DNA of 40,405 nt from Oceanospirillaceae bacterium (GTDB lineage Bacteria > Pseudomonadota > Gammaproteobacteria > Pseudomonadales > Balneatricaceae): positions 1 through 40,405 of the forward strand of contig JAHEDZ010000005.1 in the NCBI GenBank assembly GCA_024640955.1, written 5' to 3'. The notes under the pieces were generated by a model. That model had not been told where the DNA came from, made no database searches, and was given only the letters and a program-made list of their open reading frames with translations. The translations under genes were made by a program, and so were the position numbers. Below are positions 1 to 7,927 of the stretch, in pieces; the first letter of the stretch is position 1, and every line of letters starts with the position of its first letter.

Positions 1-152
1 CTCAAAAGGCACACTCCTACCGAGCGGGTCACCCCCAGCAACCCCACATCCAACCACCATCGAGTAGGTCGTTGTAAGCGGGCACTAAACTACGCTCCTG
101 AATCGTGTTCTGGGCTAGCTTCTATTGTGCGCTTCGACGAGGTCAGTCCGAA

Positions 153-485
153 TTAATGCTTAGGCTGCTCAGCAGCCTCAATCTGTGTGAAGGGCTGGGT
201 GATGTCGTACCAGATTAGGGCACTGTAGTAGTCGGTCTCGCCGCTCTCTTCCATCTCGTAGTTAACTTCGACAGAGTAGAGTTTTCGTAGTCCGTGGGTG
301 TGGATTTTGGTCTCCAGGAGTTCGAGTGCAAGCCACTGCTGACGTGCGGCCATCTGTTGGATATGATCGCGCATGTAGGCAGTCACTTCAGTTGAGGTAA
401 TATGCTGGCTGGCCAGAACTTCGAAGGGCTCGTTGGGCATGCCTGTTCCGGTTGTGAGCTGTATCTGGTTCTCTTGACTATTCAT
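153..485 (-). CDS. Hypothetical protein, 110 aa
   Basis: I do not recognise this protein. It is a soluble-looking 110-residue chain with no signal peptide or membrane segment. The middle is rich in Gln, Glu and Leu and looks helical (about residues 35-62). A more strand-like part follows (about 68-95), with Tyr and Trp and an acidic patch near residues 77-84. It reads leftward and is divergent from the amino-acid exporter gene, with about 130 bases between them. The ATG at 485 has no strong ribosome binding site; an internal Met at residue 16 is the other possible start. The even composition and lack of rare codons favour a real gene, but function is unknown. Confidence 0.6.
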   Translation of the reverse strand: MNSQENQIQLTTGTGMPNEPFEVLASQHITSTEVTAYMRDHIQQMAARQQWLALELLETKIHTHGLRKLYSVEVNYEMEESGETDYYSALIWYDITQPFTQIEAAEQPKH

Positions 486-616
486 GAGTGGATAACCGCT
501 TTGCTATTCCTCTGTGGTTGCTTGATGTTTAGTATTACGTGTTAACTGAGGCTTCTGATCTTTGATAATTAAGCCTTATGCGGAGTTTCACGTTCTTTTC
601 TGTCTAACATTGAGGT

Positions 617-1237
617 ATGGCGTTGGCGGCGTTTTTTCAAGGGTTTGTTCTCGGCGCAGGGCTGATTATTGCGATCGGTAGCCAGAACGCCTATGTGCTG
701 CGTCAGGGTCTCAAACGTGAGCATGTATTTCTAATCTGCTTAGTCTGTGCACTCTCAGATGCATTGTTGATCACAATTGGTGTGTCGGGTACCGGGACCT
801 TGGTTGCAAGCTCTGATCTGCTTCTGTCTGCAGTTCGCATAGGCGGAGCACTCTTCCTATCTCTGTATGGGATACGTGCGGCGCAAGCTTCCATCAAAGG
901 GGAGTATCTAGATACTACCGGTGGAGCTCTAGTAGTGACTCCGCTAAAGAGCGCGCTTCTGACGACCCTCGCCTTCACCTACCTAAACCCTCACGTCTAT
1001 CTCGATACAGTTGTTTTGCTCGGAAGTATCGCGGGACAATTTGCTTGGCAAGAGCGGATCCAATTTGGATTCGGTGCTGTTGTGGCATCCTTTGCCTGGT
1101 TCTTTATGCTGGGCTTCGGCGCGCGTTGGCTGGCACCGGTGTTTAGCAGGGCTATTGCGTGGAGGATCCTCGATTTATTGATCGCTTTCATTATGTTTGG
1201 TCTGGCCATCTCTTTGGTTTTGCCGCTACTTAACTAA
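617..1237 (+). CDS. LysE/ArgO family amino-acid exporter
   Basis: Inner-membrane exporter of the LysE superfamily, whose members expel basic or other amino acids. The 206-residue length matches the family. The N-terminal segment carries the diagnostic GSQNAYVLRQG motif (residues 21-31). A second conserved LNPHVYLD stretch lies in the middle (about residues 122-129). Six hydrophobic segments can be counted. The motif pattern resembles ArgO/LysE more than the RhtB branch, so arginine or lysine is the likely substrate, but this is inference. The gene stands alone after a divergent hypothetical gene. A small GNAT-like gene follows 50 bases downstream on the same strand and may be co-transcribed. 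Confidence 0.85.
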   Translation: MALAAFFQGFVLGAGLIIAIGSQNAYVLRQGLKREHVFLICLVCALSDALLITIGVSGTGTLVASSDLLLSAVRIGGALFLSLYGIRAAQASIKGEYLDTTGGALVVTPLKSALLTTLAFTYLNPHVYLDTVVLLGSIAGQFAWQERIQFGFGAVVASFAWFFMLGFGARWLAPVFSRAIAWRILDLLIAFIMFGLAISLVLPLLN

Positions 1238-1287
1238 TCAAAGCGAGTAGCAACTGCGTATCTGTGAGCACTAACAGAGGTATGTAT

Positions 1288-1554
1288 ATGCAGTTGCCTG
1301 AGTATTTCATTGATCATCAGCCTGGTGTGATCACTTTCAAAAATGCCAACACCACGCTAGGTTTTGTGCGATATACAGCTGAAGCTGAAATAGAGTATAT
1401 ATTTGTGCGCCGACACTACCGCGGTCAGGGTTTAGGACGGCGACTGCTCGGTATTGTGGAGGCTCAGACGGGTCGTGCGCCCTCTCCACAAGAGCCTATT
1501 AGCCCCCTGGGAACCGCTCTTTTCGATAGTTATCTGGCCAACGTCGTCGGTTAG
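1288..1554 (+). CDS. Small GNAT-fold acetyltransferase-like protein (YjdJ type)
   Basis: Short protein (88 aa) with the acetyl-CoA binding motif A of GNAT enzymes: a strand with IEYIFVRR (35-42), then RGQGLG (45-50) and a helix with [10 protein letters not shown]. The size and layout fit the minimal YjdJ/NATD1-type GNAT proteins (COG2388), whose substrates are mostly unknown. An in-frame GTG at 1264 extends the frame, but AGAGG at 1276-1280 sits 7 bases before the ATG at 1288, so I chose 1288. Its stop overlaps the convergent nadC stop by 4 bases (1551-1554). The C-terminal part after residue 58 is Pro-rich and less typical of the family. Confidence 0.65.
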   Translation: MQLPEYFIDHQPGVITFKNANTTLGFVRYTAEAEIEYIFVRRHYRGQGLGRRLLGIVEAQTGRAPSPQEPISPLGTALFDSYLANVVG

Positions 1555-2390
1555 AGCAGACGCATAGACAGATCGATCGCACGGCAGTGCTTTGTTAGCG
1601 CACCAATCGAGATATAGTCCACGCCTGTCTTAGCATAATCCAATAGGGTTGCGTCGGTAATGTTACCTGATGCCTCCAGCTTTGCTCGCCCGTTCACCAG
1701 AGCGACAGCCTCAACCATCTGCTCTGGTGTAAAGTTATCCAGCATGATGATATCCGCACCAGCCTCTAATGCTTGATTGAGCTCGTCAAAACCCTCTACT
1801 TCAACTTCAACGGGTTTGCCTGGGTGGCTAGCTTTTGCTGTGCTAATCGCCGCTACGATACCGCCACTGGCCAGGATATGGTTCTCTTTGATCAAGAAGG
1901 CGTCAAACAGCCCGATACGGTGGTTGTAACAGCCACCACAGGATACTGCATACTTTTGTGCCAAGCGCAGGCCGGGGATGGTTTTGCGAGTGTCTAGCAG
2001 GCGAACGCTGGTTTCAGAGACTCGCTGTGCGTATTGAGCCGCCACTGTGGCTGTGCCGCTGAGTGTCTGAAGGAAGTTCAGGGCTGCGCGTTCACCACTA
2101 AGTAGGCTGCGCGAACGCCCCTTGAGTGTGAACAGAATCTGATTTGGCTCTACCAGATCACCGTCCTGCACTTGCCAGTCCACCACTACCTCGGGATCGA
2201 CTTGGTGAAAGACCTCATCAACCCAGCCAGTGCCAGCGATAACCGCCTGCTCACGCGTGATGATACGCGCTTCACCTTGCTCATCTGCAGGAATCAACTC
2301 AGCAGTGATGTCACCCGAGCCTATATCTTCTGCGATCGCTGCATTTACGTTCGCGATGATGGTGGGTTTAAGCTGTTCTAAGGTTTGCAT
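1551..2390 (-). CDS. nadC: Nicotinate-nucleotide diphosphorylase (quinolinate phosphoribosyltransferase)
   Basis: NadC turns quinolinate and PRPP into nicotinate mononucleotide, CO2 and pyrophosphate in de novo NAD synthesis; it is cytoplasmic. The 279-residue length is normal. Family signatures are clear: [12 protein letters not shown] followed by the Lys-containing AQKYAV stretch, [21 protein letters not shown], the VEVEGFDE acidic strand, IIMLDNF, and the C-terminal LEASGNI and [10 protein letters not shown]. The gene is divergent from ampD (72 bases between) and ends tail to tail with the GNAT-like gene. nadA, the preceding enzyme's gene, lies elsewhere in this window (22226-23266). A candidate promoter lies at 2425-2454. 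Confidence 0.97.
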   Translation of the reverse strand: MQTLEQLKPTIIANVNAAIAEDIGSGDITAELIPADEQGEARIITREQAVIAGTGWVDEVFHQVDPEVVVDWQVQDGDLVEPNQILFTLKGRSRSLLSGERAALNFLQTLSGTATVAAQYAQRVSETSVRLLDTRKTIPGLRLAQKYAVSCGGCYNHRIGLFDAFLIKENHILASGGIVAAISTAKASHPGKPVEVEVEGFDELNQALEAGADIIMLDNFTPEQMVEAVALVNGRAKLEASGNITDATLLDYAKTGVDYISIGALTKHCRAIDLSMRLL

Positions 2391-2424
2391 TTACAGTCTC
2401 GCTGGCGGTCAATAAACTGGGCGC

Positions 2425-2454
2425 ATTGTACGGGATTCGGGCTGCAAAAGTTAA
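2425..2454 (-). promoter_or_regulatory. Candidate sigma-70 promoter of nadC
   Basis: On the minus strand a TTAACT (-35, at 2454-2449) and a TACAAT (-10, at 2430-2425) are separated by 18 bases. They match the consensus at 4/6 and 5/6 positions. The site is 35 bases upstream of the nadC ATG. It sits in the short nadC/ampD divergent gap, and its -35 overlaps the ampD ribosome binding site. Confidence 0.45.
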
Positions 2455-2462
2455 GGAGCTAG

Positions 2463-3038
2463 GTGTTGTTTGATCGTGAAACTGAGCTTGTTATCGATCA
2501 GGGCGTGTTGCAAGAGATACGCTTTGTGCCTTCGCCCAACTGCAATGAGCGACCGGAGGCGGAGATCTCGCTGTTAGTTATCCACAACATTAGTCTGCCG
2601 CCCGGTCAATTTGGTTCGGCGTCGGTGGAGCAGTTGTTCACTAATCAACTGGACTGGGATGCCCACCCCTATTTTCAAAAGATCCGCGGCATCGAGGTTT
2701 CGGCGCATATGCTGATCGATCGGACGGGTGAGATCACTCAGTTTGTGACATTCGATAAACGAGCTTGGCATGCCGGCGTTTCCTGCTTTGACGGGCGCGA
2801 AAACTGTAATGACTTTTCCATCGGTATAGAGCTAGAGGGCACCGATGATCTGCCCTACACCCAAGCGCAGTATAACCAGCTGAGTCGGGTGACCGAGGCG
2901 TTGATGCGGGCCTACCCCGCGATTACCAAAGAGCGCATAACGGGCCACCAACACATCGCTCCGGGACGTAAAACCGACCCCGGCCAGCACTTTGATTGGG
3001 ACCTTTACTTAAATAAGCTGTTAAATAGTTCTAATTGA
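2463..3038 (+). CDS. ampD: 1,6-anhydro-N-acetylmuramyl-L-alanine amidase AmpD
   Basis: AmpD cleaves the peptide from anhydro-muropeptides in the cytoplasm during cell-wall recycling, and its loss often derepresses AmpC beta-lactamase in relatives. This is a 191-residue amidase_2 protein. It has the zinc-binding His in LLVIHNISLPPGQFG and the C-terminal GHQHIAPGRKTDPG with the second His and the Asp. The core signatures HPYF, VSAH, RAWHAG and CNDFSIGIELEG are also present. There is no ATG start. AAGGAG at 2453-2458 is followed by GTG at 2463 (4 bases away) and TTG at 2466 (7 bases away); TTG has the better spacing, so the true start could be one codon later. The stop codon lies within a Fur-box-like site for the next gene. 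Confidence 0.95.
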   Translation: MLFDRETELVIDQGVLQEIRFVPSPNCNERPEAEISLLVIHNISLPPGQFGSASVEQLFTNQLDWDAHPYFQKIRGIEVSAHMLIDRTGEITQFVTFDKRAWHAGVSCFDGRENCNDFSIGIELEGTDDLPYTQAQYNQLSRVTEALMRAYPAITKERITGHQHIAPGRKTDPGQHFDWDLYLNKLLNSSN

Positions 3039-3055
3039 TAATAAATATCATTTAC
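3037..3055. promoter_or_regulatory. Fur box upstream of fbpC
   Basis: Nineteen bases match the Fur consensus GATAATGATAATCATTATC at 14 positions, by manual comparison. The site begins inside the ampD stop codon (3036-3038) and ends 37 bases before the fbpC start at 3092. Its GATAAT half (3037-3042) could also serve as the -10 element. Iron-loaded Fur bound here would be expected to repress fbpC. Confidence 0.7.
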
Positions 3056-3091
3056 AATTGGGCAAACACCTTTAACCACAAGGGAAATTTC

Positions 3092-4147
3092 GTGTCTAAC
3101 GCGCCGCTTCTGCGCCTCAACAATGTTCACTGCACGCTGGGTACTACCGCAATTCTTCCCGGGCTGAGTTTCGAGCTGCAGCAGGGAGAGATTGCCTGTC
3201 TGCTTGGTGCTAGTGGTTGCGGTAAAACAACGGCACTGCGCGCAATCGCAGGTTTTCTGGAGCCCGATAGTGGCAGCGTCGAGTTAAACGATCAGATCAT
3301 CAGTGCTCCGGGTGCGATGGTTCCACCAGAGACTCGCGGAATCGGCATGGTGTTTCAGGACTATGCGCTCTTTCCGCATCTGAGTGTCGCCGGCAATGTG
3401 GCGTTCGGTCTTAGTGGGCAGGAAAAGAGCAACCGGGATGCGACAGTTCACGAGATGCTCGCTCTGGTCGGTCTGAGCGACAAAGCGGACGTGTACCCTC
3501 ATGAGCTTTCAGGTGGACAGCAGCAGCGCATAGCGCTAGCGAGAGCCTTGGCGCCCAGGCCCGATCTGCTGTTGTTAGATGAACCCTTCTCCAACCTCGA
3601 TGCGGACCTGCGTCGCCAGCTGTCGCTGGAGATGAAACAGATTCTCAAACGTCAGGGCATTGCTGCTATATTGGTGACCCATGATCAGCAAGAGGCGTTC
3701 ACGCTTAGTGATAAGGTGGGCGTTATTATTGGCGGCACTATCCATCAGTGGGGTTCGCCAGCCGAACTGTTCTACCAGCCTGCTACGCCTCAAATTGCGC
3801 GCTTCCTCAGTATGGGGGCGCTGATAGACGGGAAGGTCTGTGACGAAGCTTGCTTAGAAACTGAGTTGGGTGTGATCGAGTTTGCAGAGCCTGTGGAGGC
3901 TGCTGTCGGCGAGACAGTAAGTATCTATTTGCGTCCACTAGACCTGGCTCTTACCGAGGAGCTTGATGCTCCTTGCTTGATTGAGCAGATTGAGTTTCAA
4001 GGCATACACACGCTTTATCATCTGCGGACCCGTTCTGGACGCACCCTTCAGGTAGCGGAGCAGGGTATTAGTCAGTTTGAGGCTGGGCAGCATGTCGGCG
4101 TGCATGTGAACGCTCATCGCCCGCTGATTTTCTCAGGGCCAGCTTAG
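3092..4147 (+). CDS. fbpC: Ferric iron ABC transporter ATP-binding protein
   Basis: ATPase subunit of the FbpABC/AfuABC ferric-iron importer on the cytoplasmic face of the inner membrane. Numbered from the chosen start (351 aa): Walker A GASGCGKTT 39-47, Q-loop near 89, signature LSGGQQQR 139-146, Walker B LLLLDEPF 159-166, and H-loop VTHD 195-198. A C-terminal TOBE-like regulatory domain follows (about 235-345). The frame is open back to a TTG at 3035, but AAGGGA (3080-3085) sits 6 bases before the GTG at 3092, which also removes an unusual N-terminal tail. The permease and binding-protein genes lie next door on the opposite strand, convergent with this gene. A Fur-box-like site lies just upstream. 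Confidence 0.9.
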   Translation: MSNAPLLRLNNVHCTLGTTAILPGLSFELQQGEIACLLGASGCGKTTALRAIAGFLEPDSGSVELNDQIISAPGAMVPPETRGIGMVFQDYALFPHLSVAGNVAFGLSGQEKSNRDATVHEMLALVGLSDKADVYPHELSGGQQQRIALARALAPRPDLLLLDEPFSNLDADLRRQLSLEMKQILKRQGIAAILVTHDQQEAFTLSDKVGVIIGGTIHQWGSPAELFYQPATPQIARFLSMGALIDGKVCDEACLETELGVIEFAEPVEAAVGETVSIYLRPLDLALTEELDAPCLIEQIEFQGIHTLYHLRTRSGRTLQVAEQGISQFEAGQHVGVHVNAHRPLIFSGPA

Positions 4148-4197
4148 AACGAGTAGCGCTGCATTTTCTGCCACGGACACAACTACTGAGTCAACAA

Positions 4198-5892
4198 CTA
4201 TGACGCATCGCGCGTAGCAGTGATCGTGCGACTCAGCAGAATTACCGGAATGATCCCTACCAAAACAATTAGTAGTGAGCCGGGCGCTGCTGCTTCTATC
4301 TTCTCGTCTGAAGCGAACTGATAAACAGCAGTTGCCAGCGTATCGAAGTTGAACGGACGCAGTATCAGCGTCGCAGGTAACTCTTTCATCGAATCGACAA
4401 ACACTACGAGTAGCGCTGTCAGCAAGCCTGTACGAATCAGCGGCAGATGAACGCGTTTCAGTGTCTCCAAGGAGTTCGCTCCGAGTGACCGTGAGGCCAT
4501 ATCCATGCTTGGTGTTACCTTGGCTAACGAGCTCTCGATGCTGCCTGAGGATACTGCGAGAAAACGCACGGAGTAGGCGAATAGAATCGCAAATGGGGTG
4601 CCACTGAGTAGCAGCCCTGTAGAGATATTGAAAGTGTCGCGCATCCAGCTATCGATTGTATTGTCAAAAGCGGCGAAGGGGATGATGACCCCGATAGCCA
4701 GTACAGCACCGGGCAGTGCATAACCTAGGTGGGCTAATTTTGCTGCAAATCTTAACCCTTTGAGATTGGGGTTCAGGCGTTGAGAGTAGGCCAGCAACAG
4801 TGCAAGCATTGCGGTAAAAATCGCTGCACCACTTGAAAGTAAAAAGGAGTTGCTGGCCTGCTTAAGAAAGCGCGAATCGCTGAACTGGTCGAGATGGTTT
4901 AGGGTCATGCCGCCTAGTTCTGCCAGGGGAACTATAAAGCCAAAAAACACCGGAGTTAAACAGAGCAGGGAGGCCGCCATAGCCTTGCCACCGGTCAGGT
5001 TGTATCGCTCCAGGCGTTTGAAACGATCGGCGCCGCTGAACTGCTTGGCTTTGGCACGACTCGTTCGCTCTAACCAGATAAACAGCACTACGAAGAGCAT
5101 CATTAGCGTGGCAATTTGTGCGGCTGCACCGAGGTTGGACATGTTAAGCCAAGCATCGTAGATACCGGCAGAGAGACTCTTCACTGCGAAGAAGTCGACC
5201 GTGCCAAAGTCGTTCAGTGTCTCCATGGCAACTAGTGCCAAGCCCACTGCAATGGCTGGGCGTGCGACAGGCAACGAGATGCGAAAGAAGCTCTGCCATG
5301 CACTGCACCCGAGGGTGCGGCTGGCATCACGGATATTGATTGACTGCTCAAGAAAGCTTGAGCGTGCCAAAAGATAGACATAGGGGTAGAGCACCAGGCT
5401 GAGCATTAGCACAGCGCCCCCGAGAGAGCGTATCTCCGGGAAGCTGTAGTCGCGTGCGCTGCTCCAACCAAAGAGGTCGCGCAGGGCGCTCTGCACAGGA
5501 CCGGCGTACTCGAGCAGGTCGGTGTAAATATAGGCTATCACATAGGCTGGGATCGCGAAGGGGAGCAGAAGGGCCCACTCAAACAGCCTACGGCCGGGGA
5601 AGTTACAGAGCGTCACTAGCCAGGCGGTAGAGACGCCGATAAAGAGAGACAGTGCACCCACACCGGCAAGCAACAGTAGAGTCGACTCAACATACACCGG
5701 CAAGACGGAGCTTATCAGGTGCGGCCAAATATTCTCGCTGGGGTTGAAAGCCAGCCATACAACCGCTGCTATCGGTAGTATAACGAGAAGCGCAACCAGC
5801 CAGCCTAGCGTAGTCCAGTAGCTGGGCAAACGCAGACCTGCAGTACGAACTGCCTCAGGTTGAGTTGTTAGCTTGGTTTCAATTGTTTGCAT
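4198..5892 (-). CDS. fbpB: Ferric iron ABC transporter permease
   Basis: Inner-membrane permease that passes periplasmic Fe3+ from FbpA inward, powered by FbpC. The 564-residue protein is the fused two-domain form typical of FbpB/AfuB. Two binding-protein-dependent permease modules follow each other (about residues 60-290 and 345-560), with roughly twelve hydrophobic segments. Each carries an EAA-type loop that would contact the ATPase (SRTLGCSAWQSFFRISLP in the first, SRSLGANSLETLKRVHLP in the second). It is the second gene of a leftward fbpA-fbpB unit, 58 bases after fbpA. The ATG at 5892 has no recognisable Shine-Dalgarno; a strong hairpin ends 7 bases before it. Confidence 0.93.
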   Translation of the reverse strand: MQTIETKLTTQPEAVRTAGLRLPSYWTTLGWLVALLVILPIAAVVWLAFNPSENIWPHLISSVLPVYVESTLLLLAGVGALSLFIGVSTAWLVTLCNFPGRRLFEWALLLPFAIPAYVIAYIYTDLLEYAGPVQSALRDLFGWSSARDYSFPEIRSLGGAVLMLSLVLYPYVYLLARSSFLEQSINIRDASRTLGCSAWQSFFRISLPVARPAIAVGLALVAMETLNDFGTVDFFAVKSLSAGIYDAWLNMSNLGAAAQIATLMMLFVVLFIWLERTSRAKAKQFSGADRFKRLERYNLTGGKAMAASLLCLTPVFFGFIVPLAELGGMTLNHLDQFSDSRFLKQASNSFLLSSGAAIFTAMLALLLAYSQRLNPNLKGLRFAAKLAHLGYALPGAVLAIGVIIPFAAFDNTIDSWMRDTFNISTGLLLSGTPFAILFAYSVRFLAVSSGSIESSLAKVTPSMDMASRSLGANSLETLKRVHLPLIRTGLLTALLVVFVDSMKELPATLILRPFNFDTLATAVYQFASDEKIEAAAPGSLLIVLVGIIPVILLSRTITATRDAS

Positions 5893-5899
5893 ACAAAGT

Positions 5900-5925
5900 G
5901 GCCCGGAGTATTACCACCCCGGGCC
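5900..5925 (-). promoter_or_regulatory. Intercistronic stem-loop between fbpA and fbpB
   Basis: On the minus strand GGCCCGGGG (5925-5917) pairs with CTCCGGGCC (5908-5900), giving 9 pairs including one G-U and an 8-base loop. No T run follows, so it is not a classical terminator. It ends 7 bases before the fbpB ATG. A smaller GAAA-tetraloop hairpin (5932-5943) lies between it and the fbpA stop. Such structures commonly protect an upstream binding-protein message or limit expression of the downstream permease; that role here is inference. Confidence 0.65.
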
Positions 5926-5950
5926 TCAGTCAGGCTTTCGCCTCTCTCAA

Positions 5951-6997
5951 TTAGTTATCGAATCCAACACGGTCGACCATTTTTGCGGCGGCACTGCGAT
6001 TGGCAGCAACACGGGTCAGGCTAACCTCATCGGCTTTAAATTCGCCCATATACTCGTTGATCAGCGCTGAACGTGCAACACCGGGACGTACAGGGAACTC
6101 GTAGTTCACTTCTGCGTATATACGCTGTGCCTCTTCAGATGTCAGGAATTCAAGCAGCGCCTTGGCTGATTCTGGGTTAGGGGCATTTGCAGTAATTGCT
6201 GCACCTGAGATATTCATGTGCGCACCGCGATTCGCTTGATTAGGGAATAGCAGGTTAACCGAGTTGGCCCACTCTTTCTGTTCAGGCTCTTTGTCGTTGG
6301 TGAGCATCGCGCCGAAATAGTAGCTATTACCTAGGGCTACATCACACTGCCCTTCCATTACGGCCTTCACCTGAGCGCGGTCATTACCCTGTGGCTTGCG
6401 TGCCAGATTGGCCTTTACCGCTTCCAACCAAGCTTGGGCTTCGGCCTCACCTTTATGCTCAATCAGCGAGCCGATCAGTGAGAGGTTGTAAGAGTGCTTG
6501 CCGCTGCGAGTACAGATACGGCCAGCCCATTTCGGATCTGCTAGGCCTTCGTAGCTGCTGATGTCACCTTCTGATACTCGCTCTTTGGATGTGTAGATAA
6601 TACGGCTTCGCGCAGTCAGACCCACCCAGGTTCCGTCTTCATCACGATACTGTGCTGGAACGTTCGCATTTATCTCTGCCGAGTCTATTTTGGCCAGCAG
6701 GTTACGAGCTTTTGCGTCATGTAGTGGGCCAATGTCACTGGTCAAAAGAATATCAGCAGGGGTATTACGCCCCTCGTTTTCGATTCGTTCTATCAAACCT
6801 TTAGATGCGTAAATGATATTCACATCAATATCGGTCTGCTCTTTGAAGGCATCCAGCAGCGGACGTAGCAGAAACTCTTGGCGGTAGGAGTAGATATTAA
6901 CCTCATCGGCAAGGCTCACTTGAGGAAGGGAGGTAAGGGCGGCAAGAGTGGTAACAGCAAAAACTTTAGATAGTGATTTCGTTTCCATAACAGACAT
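5951..6997 (-). CDS. fbpA: Periplasmic ferric iron-binding protein
   Basis: Periplasmic Fe3+-binding component of the FbpABC importer. With the start at 6997 the precursor is 348 residues. It has an N-terminal signal peptide probably cleaved after Ala30 (PQVSLA, then DEVNIYSYRQ), followed by an extracellular solute-binding fold. NSYYFG holds the paired tyrosines (226-227) that bind iron in this family. The frame extends to a TTG at 7009, but the minus-strand GGAG lies 6 bases before the ATG at 6997, so I chose that. It leads the fbpA-fbpB transcript. Two Fur-box-like sites and a TTGACA promoter lie upstream, so iron repression is expected. Confidence 0.94.
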   Translation of the reverse strand: MSVMETKSLSKVFAVTTLAALTSLPQVSLADEVNIYSYRQEFLLRPLLDAFKEQTDIDVNIIYASKGLIERIENEGRNTPADILLTSDIGPLHDAKARNLLAKIDSAEINANVPAQYRDEDGTWVGLTARSRIIYTSKERVSEGDISSYEGLADPKWAGRICTRSGKHSYNLSLIGSLIEHKGEAEAQAWLEAVKANLARKPQGNDRAQVKAVMEGQCDVALGNSYYFGAMLTNDKEPEQKEWANSVNLLFPNQANRGAHMNISGAAITANAPNPESAKALLEFLTSEEAQRIYAEVNYEFPVRPGVARSALINEYMGEFKADEVSLTRVAANRSAAAKMVDRVGFDN

Positions 6998-7024
6998 CTG
7001 ACTCTCCAAAAAGATAACCTAAAC

Positions 7025-7043
7025 GATAATGAGAAAGATTATC
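7025..7043. promoter_or_regulatory. Fur box 1, proximal, upstream of fbpA
   Basis: Matches the 19-base Fur consensus GATAATGATAATCATTATC at 16 positions by manual alignment, the best of the three sites in this window. It overlaps the predicted -10 of the fbpA promoter (7036-7041) and lies 28 bases upstream of the fbpA start. Confidence 0.85.
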
Positions 7044-7063
7044 ATTTATATTAGCACTGTCAA
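7036..7063 (-). promoter_or_regulatory. Predicted sigma-70 promoter of fbpA
   Basis: On the minus strand a perfect TTGACA (-35, 7063-7058) is followed after 16 bases by TAATCT (7041-7036), a weak -10. The -35 lies between the two Fur boxes and the -10 lies inside the proximal one, the classical layout for iron-dependent repression. Confidence 0.6.
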
Positions 7064-7064
7064 T

Positions 7065-7083
7065 CTTAATGTTAATCATTCTC
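7065..7083. promoter_or_regulatory. Fur box 2, distal, upstream of fbpA
   Basis: Matches the 19-base Fur consensus at 15 positions by manual alignment. It lies directly upstream of the TTGACA -35 element, with its centre about 40 bases from that of the proximal box (four helical turns), which would allow cooperative binding on one DNA face. Confidence 0.7.
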
Positions 7084-7092
7084 ATTTGTTTT

Positions 7093-7824
7093 CTAGATGA
7101 CCGGAAAAATGCGACTTGTTATTACTGGGATAGCCGTTTCAACGCGCAGTATCCGCTCTCCGAGATGAAAAGCACAGAGTCCCTGGCACTGCATAAGCTC
7201 TATTTCGTACGGTATGAAGCCGCCCTCTGGACCAATTGCTACCAGTGATGGCTTCGAGGCTGGCTGAGGGCAGGGGGATGCATCATACGGGTGCGCAATT
7301 AGTGCACGTTTGCCTGCTGCTAAGTCAGGAAGCTCATCCTCGACAAAAGGTTTGAAACGTTTACGCAGATGCAACTCGGGCATCAGGGTATCACCTGCCT
7401 GTTCCAGCCCGAGCTTGAAGAGCTCATCAACACTCTGAGCTTGAAGTATGGGGGTGGACCAGTAACTTTTATCGACGCGATAGGCGTTGATCAGATAGAT
7501 CTCTTTTATGCCTAAGGTGGCGCAGTTCTGCAGTATGCGCTTGAGCATTTTGGGGCGTGGCAGAGCCAGTACCAGAGTCAGCGGCAGAGGGCTAGGCGCA
7601 TCAAGAGTCAGATCGACGGAGAGTTGCGCTGTTGCAGCGCTTATCGATTCAACTACGGCTTGGCCACGTTTACCGTTAACGAGGCCTGCGCGCAGTTGGT
7701 CTCCCGGTGCAACGCGCTGTACCTCCTGCATATGTTTGAGCCGCCGGCCACTGAGTTGCACTCGATTTTCGTCGATAAAATCACCGGGTTCGAGCAGAAG
7801 TAGGTTCAAAAAGGGTGCCTCCAT
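7093..7824 (-). CDS. rsmE: 16S rRNA (uracil-1498-N3)-methyltransferase
   Basis: RsmE methylates N3 of U1498 in 16S rRNA using S-adenosylmethionine. The 243-residue protein has the usual layout: an N-terminal PUA-like beta domain with the SGRRLKHMQEVQRV stretch (about 25-38), then a SPOUT knot domain. The knot carries LALPRPKMLKRILQNCATLG, GLEQAGDTLMPEL, the GPEGGF loop and HLGERILRVETA, where SAM binds. It reads leftward, 83 bases upstream of the fbpA start, and that gap holds the fbpA operators. The MATE gene is divergent from it, 103 bases away. Any iron control of rsmE is not indicated. Confidence 0.95.
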   Translation of the reverse strand: MEAPFLNLLLLEPGDFIDENRVQLSGRRLKHMQEVQRVAPGDQLRAGLVNGKRGQAVVESISAATAQLSVDLTLDAPSPLPLTLVLALPRPKMLKRILQNCATLGIKEIYLINAYRVDKSYWSTPILQAQSVDELFKLGLEQAGDTLMPELHLRKRFKPFVEDELPDLAAGKRALIAHPYDASPCPQPASKPSLVAIGPEGGFIPYEIELMQCQGLCAFHLGERILRVETAIPVITSRIFPVI

Positions 7825-7927
7825 CGTCCAAGGCCGTTATTCTACTCACTTTTGTGCGGTCTCACCCAGTAGATAGAGCGAATTGGCGGGTGGTGCCGAC
7901 TCATAACAGAGAAGCTGCACCAACCTA

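Noticed and set aside
1-156. A frame open from the left edge to a stop at 154-156 on the plus strand, and a short minus-strand ATG frame from 60 to the edge
   Set aside because: Neither shows a recognisable protein; the minus ATG has no ribosome site and the plus frame overlaps the tail of the 110-aa gene. Too short to call.
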